Below, piece by piece: positions 6,427 through 12,947 of a stretch of DNA of 64,000 bases (position 1 is the stretch's first letter; every line of letters begins with the position of its first letter). Source of the DNA: a virus; IMG/VR virus record IMGVR_UViG_3300042555_002820, positions 1 to 64,000 of that record; one strand, given 5' to 3'. Below the pieces are notes generated by a model, which saw nothing but the letters and a program-made list of their open reading frames with translations, had not been told where the DNA came from and searched no databases. A program made the position numbers and the translations under genes.

Positions 6427-6759
6427 ATGTCAGGAGGAGCATTCGACTACAAACAATGGCATATTGAACAAATTGCCGATGACGTTGAGAAACTGATTGA
6501 GAAAAATGGTCGTGAAAAAACACGAGAGGAACTCAAAGAAGAAGGATGGCGTGGGGATGATTGGTATGAGAAATATCCTGAAGATTTAAGTCATTACAAA
6601 TATCCTGATGAGGTAATTGAAAAATTCAAGGAGGGTATGAAAGTTCTTAGAGTCGCCGCAGTTTATGCTCAACGTATTGATTGGTTGTTATCGGGCGATG
6701 ATGGAGAAGAAAGTTTTTTGAAAAGATTGAAAGAAGAATTAGGTGAATTGGAAAAATAG
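6427..6759 (+). CDS. Conserved phage protein of the SGGAFDY type, 110 aa
   Basis: The start MSGGAFDYKQWHIEQIADDV matches a small family of unknown function that I know to be widespread in phages. The body is helical and highly charged, with an EE(G)WRGDDWYEKYP segment in the middle. No catalytic residues can be assigned. The gene ends just before the promoter of the structured RNA region. Confidence 0.7.
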   Translation: MSGGAFDYKQWHIEQIADDVEKLIEKNGREKTREELKEEGWRGDDWYEKYPEDLSHYKYPDEVIEKFKEGMKVLRVAAVYAQRIDWLLSGDDGEESFLKRLKEELGELEK

Positions 6760-6762
6760 TCG

Positions 6763-6770
6763 TATATTTG
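6763..6770 (+). promoter_or_regulatory. -7 box of the structured RNA region
   Basis: TATATTTG lies 27 bases before the first long helix of the RNA at 6797. No convincing -33 box was found at the usual distance. Confidence 0.55.
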
Positions 6771-6796
6771 TAGAAGTTCTTTAAAAATATTTAAAA

Positions 6797-7250
6797 GGTG
6801 GGGTGGCAGACGAAAGTTAGATATATCCAAGTCAAACGTAGCTACGGTGTTTTTAAAACACGATGGATAAACGACAAGTAGAGCTTTAAGGGAATAAGTC
6901 GCTCTTATTCCTCCCCCACCGACCACATTATAGGTTGATTGGGGAATGATTATACCAATAGTTTGAGAGTGGATACCGACTGGTATAATCGGAGTTGGCA
7001 GGTATTCACCTGAAGTAATGCCAATCGTAAAAGGGGTTGTCCACTCGACCATCTTCCCCTTACCTAAACTTAATGTGTTGTTCCCTTGAGAAAGGAAAGG
7101 AGTAGAGCTTAGTGACACTAGAGTCATCACTACAACACATAGGGTTTCTCACCCTAAAAATTCACAGAGTGGCGCAGGTTGATACTACTTCGCAAGTAGA
7201 TTGATACAGAGTAAAAAGAGGTGGGGGAAACCACTCATTAACCCACCCAA
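6797..7250 (+). ncRNA. Large ornate structured RNA upstream of tRNAs
   Basis: About 450 bases with no plausible gene but dense base pairing. A 5' domain is closed by GGTGGGG (6797) with CCCCACC (6914) and contains GGAATAAG/CTTATTCC. Next come GGGGAA (6941) with TTCCCC (7054), and GATTATACCA (6948) with TGGTATAATC (6981), whose loop holds GAGTGGA (6967) pairing with TCCACTC (7040) as a pseudoknot. TTGGCA/TGCCAA (6995, 7019) and TGTGTTGT/ACAACACA (7074, 7132) follow; inside the latter is CCTT-GAGA-AAGG. AGGGT/ACCCT (7141) and CTACTT/AAGTAG (7185) end it. The setting and complexity recall GOLLD or ROOL RNAs; class membership is untested. Confidence 0.75.
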
Positions 7251-7253
7251 CAT

Positions 7254-7328
7254 AGTCAGGTGTACTTAACTGGTAAAGTACCTAACGCTTAATTAGGGAA
7301 TACAGGTTCGATTCCTGTCCTGACTACA
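7254..7328 (+). tRNA. tRNA, anticodon tentatively CUU (Lys)
   Basis: Acceptor AGTCAGG/CCTGACT, D stem TACT/AGTA, anticodon stem CCTAA/TTAGG, T arm ACAGG/CCTGT, discriminator A followed by CA. The seven-base anticodon loop reads CGCTTAA, giving CUU as the anticodon but with G at position 33 where U is nearly universal. Position 26 also seems absent. It could be a modified-function tRNA; the identity is uncertain. Confidence 0.6.
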
Positions 7329-7424
7329 GAGGCTCGTCAAATGGGTGACGATTTATTAAATGAGGGGTGTAGATACCTCAATGATACCGAGGTTTAATAA
7401 AGTAGTGACGTTAAATAACCCAAT
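7329..7424 (+). ncRNA. Structured spacer RNA between two tRNA elements
   Basis: This 96-base stretch contains a CGTCA/TGACG hairpin (7335-7350). It also has a nine-base helix TTTATTAAA (7352) with TTTAATAAA (7393), enclosing GAGG, CCTC and GAGG segments that can pair in alternative ways. It is probably part of the same transcript as the flanking tRNAs. Confidence 0.5.
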
Positions 7425-7535
7425 AGTCAGGTGGCGGAATTGGCGCCAGTAGTTGTATCACGAGTTCAGTAATCCTCCCAATCGGACGTGAATCAAGGAG
7501 GTGACTATACAAGTTCGATTCTTGTCCTGACTACA
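7425..7535 (+). tRNA. Anomalous tRNA-like element (111 bases)
   Basis: Acceptor AGTCAGG/CCTGACT, T arm ACAAG/CTTGT with loop TTCGATT, discriminator A and CA are clear. The 5' side GTGGCGGAATTGG is leucine-like. The middle does not give a standard anticodon arm. It contains TTCA/TGAA enclosing CCTCC (7476-7480), which can pair with GGAGG (7497-7501) outside, a pseudoknot-like arrangement. It shares acceptor sequence with the elements at 1904 and 7254. Confidence 0.5.
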
Positions 7536-7740
7536 ATGAGTAAGAGATACTCAGAGTCTTCGAATCAAGACTTAAAGAATGATTCCGCAGAATGTCTACG
7601 GCGCGAGTGGGACATCGTGGGATAAAGGGATAGACACATTCCCTCCCAGTAGTGTTGGATGTTTTTAACGGGTAAGACCAGCAGGTTTTTAAGAAATAGA
7701 AAACCGATAAATCTACTCACCAATAATCTCAAGGTGGGGA
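7536..7740 (+). ncRNA. Structured RNA segment between tRNA elements
   Basis: About 205 bases without a gene but with clear hairpins: GAGTA/TACTC, AGTCTT/AAGACT, GTCTA/TAGAC and GGTTTT/AAAACC. It could be a separate small RNA or the 3' domain of the RNA that begins at 6797, with tRNAs embedded in it. Confidence 0.5.
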
Positions 7741-7745
7741 AACAT

Positions 7746-7821
7746 AGTCGGATAGCTCAGGTGGTTAGAGTTGCACGCTTATACCGTGATGGTCGTGGGT
7801 TCAACTCCCACTCCGACTACA
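7746..7821 (+). tRNA. tRNA-Ile(UAU)
   Basis: Acceptor AGTCGGA/TCCGACT, D stem GCTC/GAGT, anticodon stem GCACG/CGTGA (27-43 mismatch), loop CTTATAC with anticodon UAU, T arm GTGGG/CCCAC, discriminator A then CA. It would read AUA codons, which are common in this AT-rich genome. It is preceded by the same ACATAGTC context as the other tRNA elements. Confidence 0.8.
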
Positions 7822-7863
7822 ACTGAAAAACTATAGTTCATATCTAACTCGCGTTTTGTTCAA

Positions 7864-7874
7864 GATATTTACTA
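7864..7874 (+). promoter_or_regulatory. Late-type promoter motif, weak variant
   Basis: GATATTTACTA, one or two bases off the ATATTTATA consensus, 13 bases before the ATG at 7887. Confidence 0.35.
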
Positions 7875-7886
7875 TAAAACCTAACA

Positions 7887-8387
7887 ATGAAACACGTATT
7901 TTTTGTACTATGTACAATTTTGAGTATCAATGCCTTTTCACAAACTTTTAAAGACCCAGTATCTTTTAAGTCCGATTTATGGCTTGTTCAAACTTTTGAG
8001 GAAGGCACATTCGTCGCTCCTGATACTATCTCAATAACTTGGGATATTAAAAAAGTTAGGCCAAATAAACATGCCATATATGTTGACATCTCTAAAAAGG
8101 GAACATTGATTGGAATCAAATACCCAAATAAGGTTAAGTTAAGTTCTGAAGGATTACCCAATAATGGATTTATGGGTGAGAAGTGGTTCAGCAAATACTC
8201 AATGTATATTCAAAGTATGGTAAAGGATGAAGATGGATATATTTGGACAGTTACTGTTGGTAAAGATGCGTTTTCTGATGATTATACGGGATTAGAAAAT
8301 GGTAGAATATATGTGGTCATACAAGACCCAAAACATATAAAACCAAGTTGGTATTTTACCATTAAAACCTTTGGGAGTAAAAAATAA
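7887..8387 (+). CDS. Secreted hypothetical protein, 166 aa
   Basis: The protein has a signal peptide (residues 1-19, ending NAFSQ) typical of Flavobacteriia, followed by a beta-rich domain with no cysteines. I do not recognise the fold. It is the first of two signal-peptide genes between the tRNA region and the lysis genes, and a terminator follows. It probably acts in the periplasm or at the cell surface. Confidence 0.65.
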   Translation: MKHVFFVLCTILSINAFSQTFKDPVSFKSDLWLVQTFEEGTFVAPDTISITWDIKKVRPNKHAIYVDISKKGTLIGIKYPNKVKLSSEGLPNNGFMGEKWFSKYSMYIQSMVKDEDGYIWTVTVGKDAFSDDYTGLENGRIYVVIQDPKHIKPSWYFTIKTFGSKK

Positions 8388-8409
8388 ATTTAAGGTCGGG
8401 GATGGAGTT

Positions 8410-8440
8410 AAACCACACCAATAGGTGTGGTTTTTATTTT
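8410..8440 (+). terminator. Rho-independent terminator
   Basis: AACCACACC/GGTGTGGTT hairpin with an AATA loop, followed by a T-run. Confidence 0.85.
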
Positions 8441-8448
8441 TTATAAAA

Positions 8449-8457
8449 ATATTTATC
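8449..8457 (+). promoter_or_regulatory. Late-type promoter motif
   Basis: ATATTTATC, 61 bases before the ATG at 8519. Confidence 0.4.
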
Positions 8458-8518
8458 TTGAGTATGTTTGATATATCTCAAATTATACATTATTATTTAA
8501 CTCTAAAACTAAAATTCT

Positions 8519-9643
8519 ATGAAAAACCTAATTTTACTTCTCAGTTTATCTTTTTTAACGATAAATTTATTTTCACAGTGTGAAAATGATTCCATTAATC
8601 CTTATTTTATCAACTTTGAACCTGAAGTTACCATTTCTTGTGATGTTGATTTGAGTGTTGTATTTCCTGTAGCACTTGATGAGTGTGATGATAGTGTTGA
8701 GATTGCTTGGTATGAAGAAGTTACGACCGGTATTTGTGAAAACAATTATGATGTTTTTAGAGTATATCGAGCTTTTGATAACTTTGGAAATCAATCAGTG
8801 GAGAGTCAAATAATTCACGTTGTTGATGAAACTTCGCCACTTTTTGTACCTTTGGTCAATCGTACAGTGGAATGTGGTGACTCAATTATATTCGATGACC
8901 CCCAAGTCACAGACAACTGTAGTGATTTTGTACTAACTTATTATAACATAATTCAAAATGTTGATAGTTGTTCTACAATCTATACTAGGGTTTGGGAGGC
9001 CGTTGATTTTTGTGGAAATACTTCTATCTCGTCACAAACAATAACATCTATTGATATGACACCGCCGGTTATTACAGGTCCAATTTATTTGGAGGTTAAT
9101 GAAGATGATAATATTGATACTTCGTTTGTAACTGTGACAGATAATTGTTCATCAATAAATTTAATTTATAGCGATTTAGAATATTCAGCAAATAACATTA
9201 TAAGAAATTATACCGCAACTGACGCTTGTGGTAATGTGTCAACATTTGAACAAATTATTGGAATCAATATTGTTATCCCACCTGGTGATGACGATGACGA
9301 TGAAGATGAGGACGATGAAGATGAGGACGATGAAGATGAGGATGAAGATGAGGACGATGAAGATGAGGACGAAGATGAGGACGATGAAGATGAGGATGAA
9401 GATGATGAAGATGACGATGATTGTCACAAAGTTGCGATTTGTCATGGAACGGGTAATGGTTCTTATCATACAATTTATGTGAATCAAAATGCGGTTCAGG
9501 CACACCTAAATCACGGAGATTATCTTGGTCCTTGTACCGAAATGATAATTGATTGGCAAACTATTTTACCAAATAGTGATTTACAAATGAGAGTTATTAA
9601 GGGAAAAGATAATAAGTACAAAAAATTTGTGAGAGTTAGATAA
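8519..9643 (+). CDS. Secreted Ig/HYR-like surface protein with acidic repeat
   Basis: A signal peptide (residues 1-20, ending LFSQ) is followed by three short beta-sandwich repeats (residues about 25-250) with paired cysteines and DNCSD/DACGN motifs. These are common in Bacteroidota adhesins (HYR or related domains). Residues about 255-302 are an uninterrupted Asp/Glu tract likely to bind calcium. The C-terminal part carries CHKVAICHGTGNGSYHTI and AVQAHLNHGDYLGPC, a cysteine/histidine-rich segment frequent at the ends of secreted Bacteroidota proteins. The final residues are basic. It is likely displayed on the infected cell or the virion; function unknown. Confidence 0.7.
   Translation: MKNLILLLSLSFLTINLFSQCENDSINPYFINFEPEVTISCDVDLSVVFPVALDECDDSVEIAWYEEVTTGICENNYDVFRVYRAFDNFGNQSVESQIIHVVDETSPLFVPLVNRTVECGDSIIFDDPQVTDNCSDFVLTYYNIIQNVDSCSTIYTRVWEAVDFCGNTSISSQTITSIDMTPPVITGPIYLEVNEDDNIDTSFVTVTDNCSSINLIYSDLEYSANNIIRNYTATDACGNVSTFEQIIGINIVIPPGDDDDDEDEDDEDEDDEDEDEDEDDEDEDEDEDDEDEDEDDEDDDDCHKVAICHGTGNGSYHTIYVNQNAVQAHLNHGDYLGPCTEMIIDWQTILPNSDLQMRVIKGKDNKYKKFVRVR
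9285..9425 (+). repeat. Tandem GAT/GAG/GAC acidic codon repeat
   Basis: About 140 bases made of near-identical 6- to 15-base units (GATGAAGATGAGGAC type) encode the Asp/Glu tract of the 8519 gene. Such a tract is prone to length change by slippage. Open frames on other strands here are artefacts of the repeat. Confidence 0.85.
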
Positions 9644-9657
9644 AACACCTATCTTTG
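9626..9657 (+). promoter_or_regulatory. Promoter giving a leaderless mRNA
   Basis: TTTG at 9626-9629 and TATCTTTG at 9650-9657, spacer 20, with the ATG at 9662 only four bases later. Confidence 0.75.
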
Positions 9658-9661
9658 TACT

Positions 9662-10114
9662 ATGAAAAGAATTTATTTGGATGACATTCGTACACCTCTA
9701 TCTAACGATTGGATTGTTGTTAGAAATTACGACGATTTTGTTAATAAAGTAACTGAGATTGGTCTCGGTGAAATTGAAACAATCTCATTGGACCATGATT
9801 TGGGTGATACCGCAGTGAATGAGTATTTTGCAAATGTATCCCCAAACTACAAATTGGATTACGATAATATTAAGGAAAAAACCGGATATGATTGTACAAA
9901 ATGGATTGTAGATTATTTTTATGAAATGAATCCTGATAGGATTGAGATGAGCCGTTCCAAAAAGGGTGCTAGTAGTATTAAATTTCCTTTGGTAGTCGTA
10001 CACTCGGCCAATCCTATCGGCTCGGCAAATATTATGGGGTATATTAATAATTTTTTGATGAATGAAAATAAACCTCAAACTTGTATTAGGGTTAATATTG
10101 ACCATACGGTTTAA
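9662..10114 (+). CDS. Cyclic-phosphate-processing receiver (cREC) domain protein
   Basis: The 150-residue protein matches the stand-alone receiver-like cREC family. It has LDDIRTP at the N-terminus, WIVVRNYDDFV, then SLDHDLGD (D44, H45, D46), followed by TGYDCTKW and a VVVHSANPIGSANI strand-helix. This family has been proposed to act on cyclic phosphate ends or linkages in nucleic-acid repair or conflict. Stand-alone copies in phages could help repair RNA cleaved by host defence nucleases. The enzymatic role is from family proposals, not shown here. A leaderless host-type promoter suggests early expression. Confidence 0.7.
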   Translation: MKRIYLDDIRTPLSNDWIVVRNYDDFVNKVTEIGLGEIETISLDHDLGDTAVNEYFANVSPNYKLDYDNIKEKTGYDCTKWIVDYFYEMNPDRIEMSRSKKGASSIKFPLVVVHSANPIGSANIMGYINNFLMNENKPQTCIRVNIDHTV

Positions 10115-10125
10115 TTAAACATTCG

Positions 10126-10133
10126 TATATTTG
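10126..10133 (+). promoter_or_regulatory. -7 box directly before a terminator
   Basis: TATATTTG is followed within seven bases by a terminator hairpin, so any transcript would be about 30 bases long. The -33 element is poor. Confidence 0.4.
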
Positions 10134-10134
10134 T

Positions 10135-10170
10135 AAAAAAGTATGACTCTATGTCATACTTTTTTTTTGT
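10135..10170 (+). terminator. Bidirectional rho-independent terminator
   Basis: An A-run, then GTATGAC/GTCATAC with loop TCTAT, then nine T residues. Ends the cREC transcript. Confidence 0.85.
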
Positions 10171-10174
10171 TTTT

Positions 10175-10184
10175 GATATTTATC
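10175..10184 (+). promoter_or_regulatory. Late-type promoter motif of the lysis genes
   Basis: GATATTTATC, 31 bases before the ATG at 10215. Confidence 0.5.
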
Positions 10185-10214
10185 TTAATATAATAACTGA
10201 CTTAATAAAAACTG

Positions 10215-10550
10215 ATGATGGAGCAACACTTGGTTACAATTCTCGTTACACTAATAACGGTTTTAACTTCAAACGCGGCTTGGAAATATTATGAGAAAAG
10301 AATGTTGTTGAAGCAAAGGCAAGAAGAGAATCAACACAAAGATGGGGAACTTTATAGAGATGATTTAAGAGAAAGAATTGTTAAATTAGAAACATTACTT
10401 GACGAATCATCCAAAGAAAAAGATAAGATGAGAGAAAACATCATCGTATTAACCACTTCACTCTCAAGATTAGAAGTTGAGGTGGATTTCTTAAGAAAAG
10501 AAAACGAAAAGTTAAGAGCGGAAAATCAATTTTTGAGAACTAAAGGATAA
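10215..10550 (+). CDS. Membrane-anchored coiled-coil protein, possible spanin or lysis accessory
   Basis: A single N-terminal transmembrane segment (about residues 5-24) is followed by a long charged coiled coil (about residues 28-108). That is the shape of an inner-membrane spanin or a lysis-associated membrane protein. The second ATG (10218) is an equally good start. Its stop codon shares one base with the endolysin start at 10550. The immediate coupling to an endolysin supports a lysis role, but no outer-membrane partner lies next to it. Confidence 0.55.
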   Translation: MMEQHLVTILVTLITVLTSNAAWKYYEKRMLLKQRQEENQHKDGELYRDDLRERIVKLETLLDESSKEKDKMRENIIVLTTSLSRLEVEVDFLRKENEKLRAENQFLRTKG

Positions 10551-11233
10551 TGAATAAAAAATTAAATGAGGTAGTTGATACGTACTCAAATGTTGAATTT
10601 AGAGATAGAGTGGTAGGTAATTCAACGCCATCTAAGGATAATATTAATATTTCTTTATTATCAGACATTCAGACTGCAGCTAAAAAGGCGAATGTTCAAG
10701 TTTCAGTAACTACGGCAGTGACCGGACATAGAAAAGGAACTAGACATCAAACGGGTAATGCTGTTGATATTGCCATGATTAACGGTAAAGGTTGGAGCGA
10801 TGAAAGTTCTGCAAAAACCAAAGGGATTTATGATAGTATTAAACGATTTGTTGATGAATTGAAAAATTTGGGGTATTTGGTGAATGTTAAAGAATCAGGT
10901 AATCCTAAAGTTGTTTTATGGTTTGGTTATAAAAATCATAATAATCATGTTCATATTTCAAATAAGTCAGGGGTATCACCCACACAACCTCCTAAAGATT
11001 CGACAACTACCAACGATGAAGATTTACCAACACCTGATGATGATTCAGAAGAAATTAGCCCTGAATTATCTAAATCACTTAAAACTTTAACTCCGGGCTC
11101 TAAAGGTCTTGATGTGTTTGGTGGAAAATTGGACCCTTTAATGAAAGGGTTTGAAAAGGCGTTTGGTCAATTTGGTATGAATTCTATCGTTAAAGAAGAT
11201 GTCGATAGAATTAAAAATTTGATGAATCTGTAA
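10550..11233 (+). CDS. Peptidase M15-type endolysin
   Basis: The protein carries the metal site of M15 D-Ala-D-Ala/L-Ala-D-Glu peptidases: GHRKGTRHQTGNAVDIAMI gives H66 and D73, and HVHIS gives the third ligand H135. Such enzymes cleave peptidoglycan stem peptides. The catalytic domain spans about residues 30-138. A Pro/Thr/Asp/Glu-rich linker (140-175) then leads to a C-terminal helical segment (180-227) that may bind the wall or the virion. No signal peptide is present, so release needs a holin; a candidate is at 649-813. Confidence 0.8.
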   Translation: MNKKLNEVVDTYSNVEFRDRVVGNSTPSKDNINISLLSDIQTAAKKANVQVSVTTAVTGHRKGTRHQTGNAVDIAMINGKGWSDESSAKTKGIYDSIKRFVDELKNLGYLVNVKESGNPKVVLWFGYKNHNNHVHISNKSGVSPTQPPKDSTTTNDEDLPTPDDDSEEISPELSKSLKTLTPGSKGLDVFGGKLDPLMKGFEKAFGQFGMNSIVKEDVDRIKNLMNL

Positions 11234-11247
11234 TTTTTTTACGATTT

Positions 11248-11280
11248 TGCTTGTCTGGTGAGTATTTATCCTTATATTTG
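11248..11280 (+). promoter_or_regulatory. Promoter 1 of 3 upstream of the giant RNA
   Basis: TTG at 11251-11253 and TATATTTG at 11273-11280, spacer 19. The short transcript region after it has a CACCT/AGGTG hairpin and ends in an A-rich run. Confidence 0.7.
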
Positions 11281-11350
11281 TAAAAGATTTGACACCTACA
11301 GGTGATGAAAGATACTCGGAAAGTTAAATCAAAAAAAAAATACAAATAAA

Positions 11351-11382
11351 TTTGGTAGATTGAAAAAGTCACCATATATTTG
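11351..11382 (+). promoter_or_regulatory. Promoter 2 of 3 upstream of the giant RNA
   Basis: TTTG at 11351-11354 and TATATTTG at 11375-11382, spacer 20. The downstream sequence (AAAGGATTTGAGAC) resembles that after promoter 1 (AAAAGATTTGACAC), suggesting duplication. Confidence 0.7.
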
Positions 11383-11448
11383 TAAAGGATTTGAGACGGA
11401 CAACGATTAAGATACAAGTCTCGAATCTTAAAAAAAGTTTAAGAAAAA

Positions 11449-11480
11449 TTTGACAGAACGAAAAATTTGACTTAAATTTG
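11449..11480 (+). promoter_or_regulatory. Promoter 3 of 3, for the giant RNA
   Basis: TTTGACA at 11449 and TAAATTTG at 11473-11480, spacer 20. It is the promoter closest to the structured RNA. Confidence 0.75.
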
Positions 11481-11484
11481 TAAA

Positions 11485-12375
11485 ACAATTCGGGAATGAC
11501 CGAAGAAGTTCTTTGAAAAGTAAGATTATCCATTCAGTGAAAGTAACCTTCGGGTGATGACAACTGATAAAAGATAATGGGCCGTGTATGGTCCTTAAAT
11601 AAACTACGAAAGTAGGATAAAGTGACCTCCCCCGTGTTGAGGAGGTTGCGGTTTCGAAAGGAACTCGAGTACACAAGTGGGATATCACAAGACCTTTAGT
11701 ACCGAGGGTAACACTGTAGGGAAAGTGGTCAGGTGACTTGGCAAAGTGGATTGTCAAGTTGAGGTGGGAACACCAACAAGAATAACCCATAGGAATCAAG
11801 TAAGAAACGTAGCTCCAACTACACAATTGCGGATTCCAATACCGAAGGGGATTTAAAACCGAAAGGTAAGGTAGAGAACGAGTGGTGTCGCTACTACCCC
11901 TAAAGATGACCTACCAAGGTCTCTTTATGAAGTAATCTGAAAGTATGGAGATAGGGATATCTCACGGAGTAGTTTAGTATTTCGTCGCCCAAAAGGAGAC
12001 GGAGCTTAAGGTGGACCACTACTCTGACACATCCACGACACAAATCTAAAATTATGAACAATAATTAAAGGAAAAGTGTCCATCAGGTTTGAGTGAAAGG
12101 TCACTACACAGTCACGGGTTGTCCGTGGCACAGAAAGACCCCAAGTCTAACTGTAGTTTTACGAAAAACCTTTAATCCCGCAAGGATGAACTGGGGTGGC
12201 AACCTCGGAAAGAGTTAAGTAATAAGAGAGTAACTTAAACCTCAAGGAGTGGTAAACCTAAAAGACCGTGACTGAGAAATACTTCTCAAAAGGAAGTGGA
12301 TAAGAAGGGAAACAATAATCCTTCAAAAGGTTCTCACTCAAAGCTGTAATCTCAGGCTTAGTTCAACTATTACAT
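11485..12375 (+). ncRNA. Giant ornate structured RNA (about 0.9 kb), GOLLD/ROOL-like candidate
   Basis: About 890 bases contain no plausible gene but many compact hairpins. These include CTAC-GAAA-GTAG (11604), ACCTCC/GGAGGT (11625), GGTG-GGAA-CACC (11763), GGAATC/GATTCC, ACC-GAAA-GGT (11858), GACCT/AGGTC (11908) and GAGATA-GGGA-TATCTC (11948). Further on are AGTGA/TCACT (12092), CACGG/CCGTG (12113), TTAAGT/ACTTAA, GAGAA/TTCTC (12274) and GAAGG/CCTTC. Several loops are GNRA tetraloops, typical of large folded RNAs. It sits between strong promoters and an initiator tRNA that ends in a terminator, matching the phage, tRNA-adjacent setting of GOLLD and ROOL RNAs. Class membership is inferred. 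Confidence 0.75.
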
Positions 12376-12450
12376 CGCAACTTAGAGCAGAGGCCAGCTC
12401 GTCAGGCTCATAACCTGAAGGTCGGAGGTTCGAATCCTTCAGTTGCAACA
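12376..12450 (+). tRNA. Initiator tRNA-fMet (CAU)
   Basis: The cloverleaf has C1 opposite A72 (unpaired), the hallmark of bacterial initiators that permits formylation and blocks elongation. The D stem GAGC/GCTC has A11-U24, also an initiator feature. The anticodon arm is TCAGG-CTCATAA-CCTGA, so the usual three G-C pairs are reduced to two with an A-U pair. T arm GGAGG/CCTTC, discriminator A, then CA. The D arm to variable loop is very close to the bacterial fMet consensus. It is co-transcribed with the giant RNA. Confidence 0.85.
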
Positions 12451-12456
12451 AATCAC

Positions 12457-12480
12457 AGGTGGGGAAACCCACCTTTTTTA
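12457..12480 (+). terminator. Terminator of the giant RNA and tRNA-fMet transcript
   Basis: AGGTGGG-GAAA-CCCACCT followed by T6. The GAAA-capped stem starts seven bases after the tRNA. Confidence 0.9.
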
Positions 12481-12488
12481 TTTTTCAT

Positions 12489-12497
12489 ATATTTATA
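12489..12497 (+). promoter_or_regulatory. Late-type promoter motif
   Basis: ATATTTATA, 16 bases before the ATG at 12513. Confidence 0.5.
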
Positions 12498-12512
12498 TAA
12501 AAAAATAGTACA

Positions 12513-12947
12513 ATGAACAATATAGAACAATACAAAAAAAGATTTTATAATTTGATGGAATCAACAATGGGTGACGCTAAACCATTGATAAATGAAGAAG
12601 AACAATCAATGGATGAAAATTGGTCTAAAATTGTTTCTTCTTTAGTGACTACAAGTCCTAAACAAATCAAAATGAAAGACGGGGACCATAGTTTAAATTG
12701 GGGTTCACACTCAGGGCCAGGAAATGATTGGGGAATGTCAATATCAAAAGTAGGAACATTCAGTTTCCAAAGTGACGACCCTCAAAAGGGTAAATTAGTT
12801 TTTGACCTTACTCAGAAATATGGTTTTCCGGTTAAAAAAATGGGTACCCATAGTGGGTTATATTTGAACCCATACACATCCTTTCCAACTGATAAATTAA
12901 TTCCTTTGATTAGAGAAATTATTAATCTTTGTAAACAGAAAGTATAA
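12513..12947 (+). CDS. Hypothetical protein, 144 aa, possible virion protein
   Basis: The N-terminal 30 residues form an acidic/basic helix (MNNIEQYKKRFYNLMESTMG). A compact domain follows with glycine/histidine turns (NWGSHSGPGNDWG) and a C-terminal helix. The family is not recognised. A late-type motif upstream and an N-terminal helix like those of other small proteins in this phage suggest a virion or internal-head role, which is inference. It is cytoplasmic by sequence. Confidence 0.6.
   Translation: MNNIEQYKKRFYNLMESTMGDAKPLINEEEQSMDENWSKIVSSLVTTSPKQIKMKDGDHSLNWGSHSGPGNDWGMSISKVGTFSFQSDDPQKGKLVFDLTQKYGFPVKKMGTHSGLYLNPYTSFPTDKLIPLIREIINLCKQKV

Noticed and set aside
6797-6920. Possible tmRNA because of a 7 bp closing helix followed by GACCA
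   Set aside because: No T arm or tag frame is present, and a real tmRNA is at 12998-13374.
6669-7130. Reverse-strand open frame of 153 residues
   Set aside because: It crosses the end of the 6427 gene and the structured RNA; the sequence has RNA helices and no protein-like composition.
9285-9425. Repeat that might be a CRISPR-like array
   Set aside because: Units are contiguous without spacers and are in frame with an Asp/Glu tract of a secreted protein.
11428-11826. Reverse-strand open frame of 132 residues
   Set aside because: It lies against the promoters and the giant RNA; perfect hairpins on the plus strand explain the sequence better.
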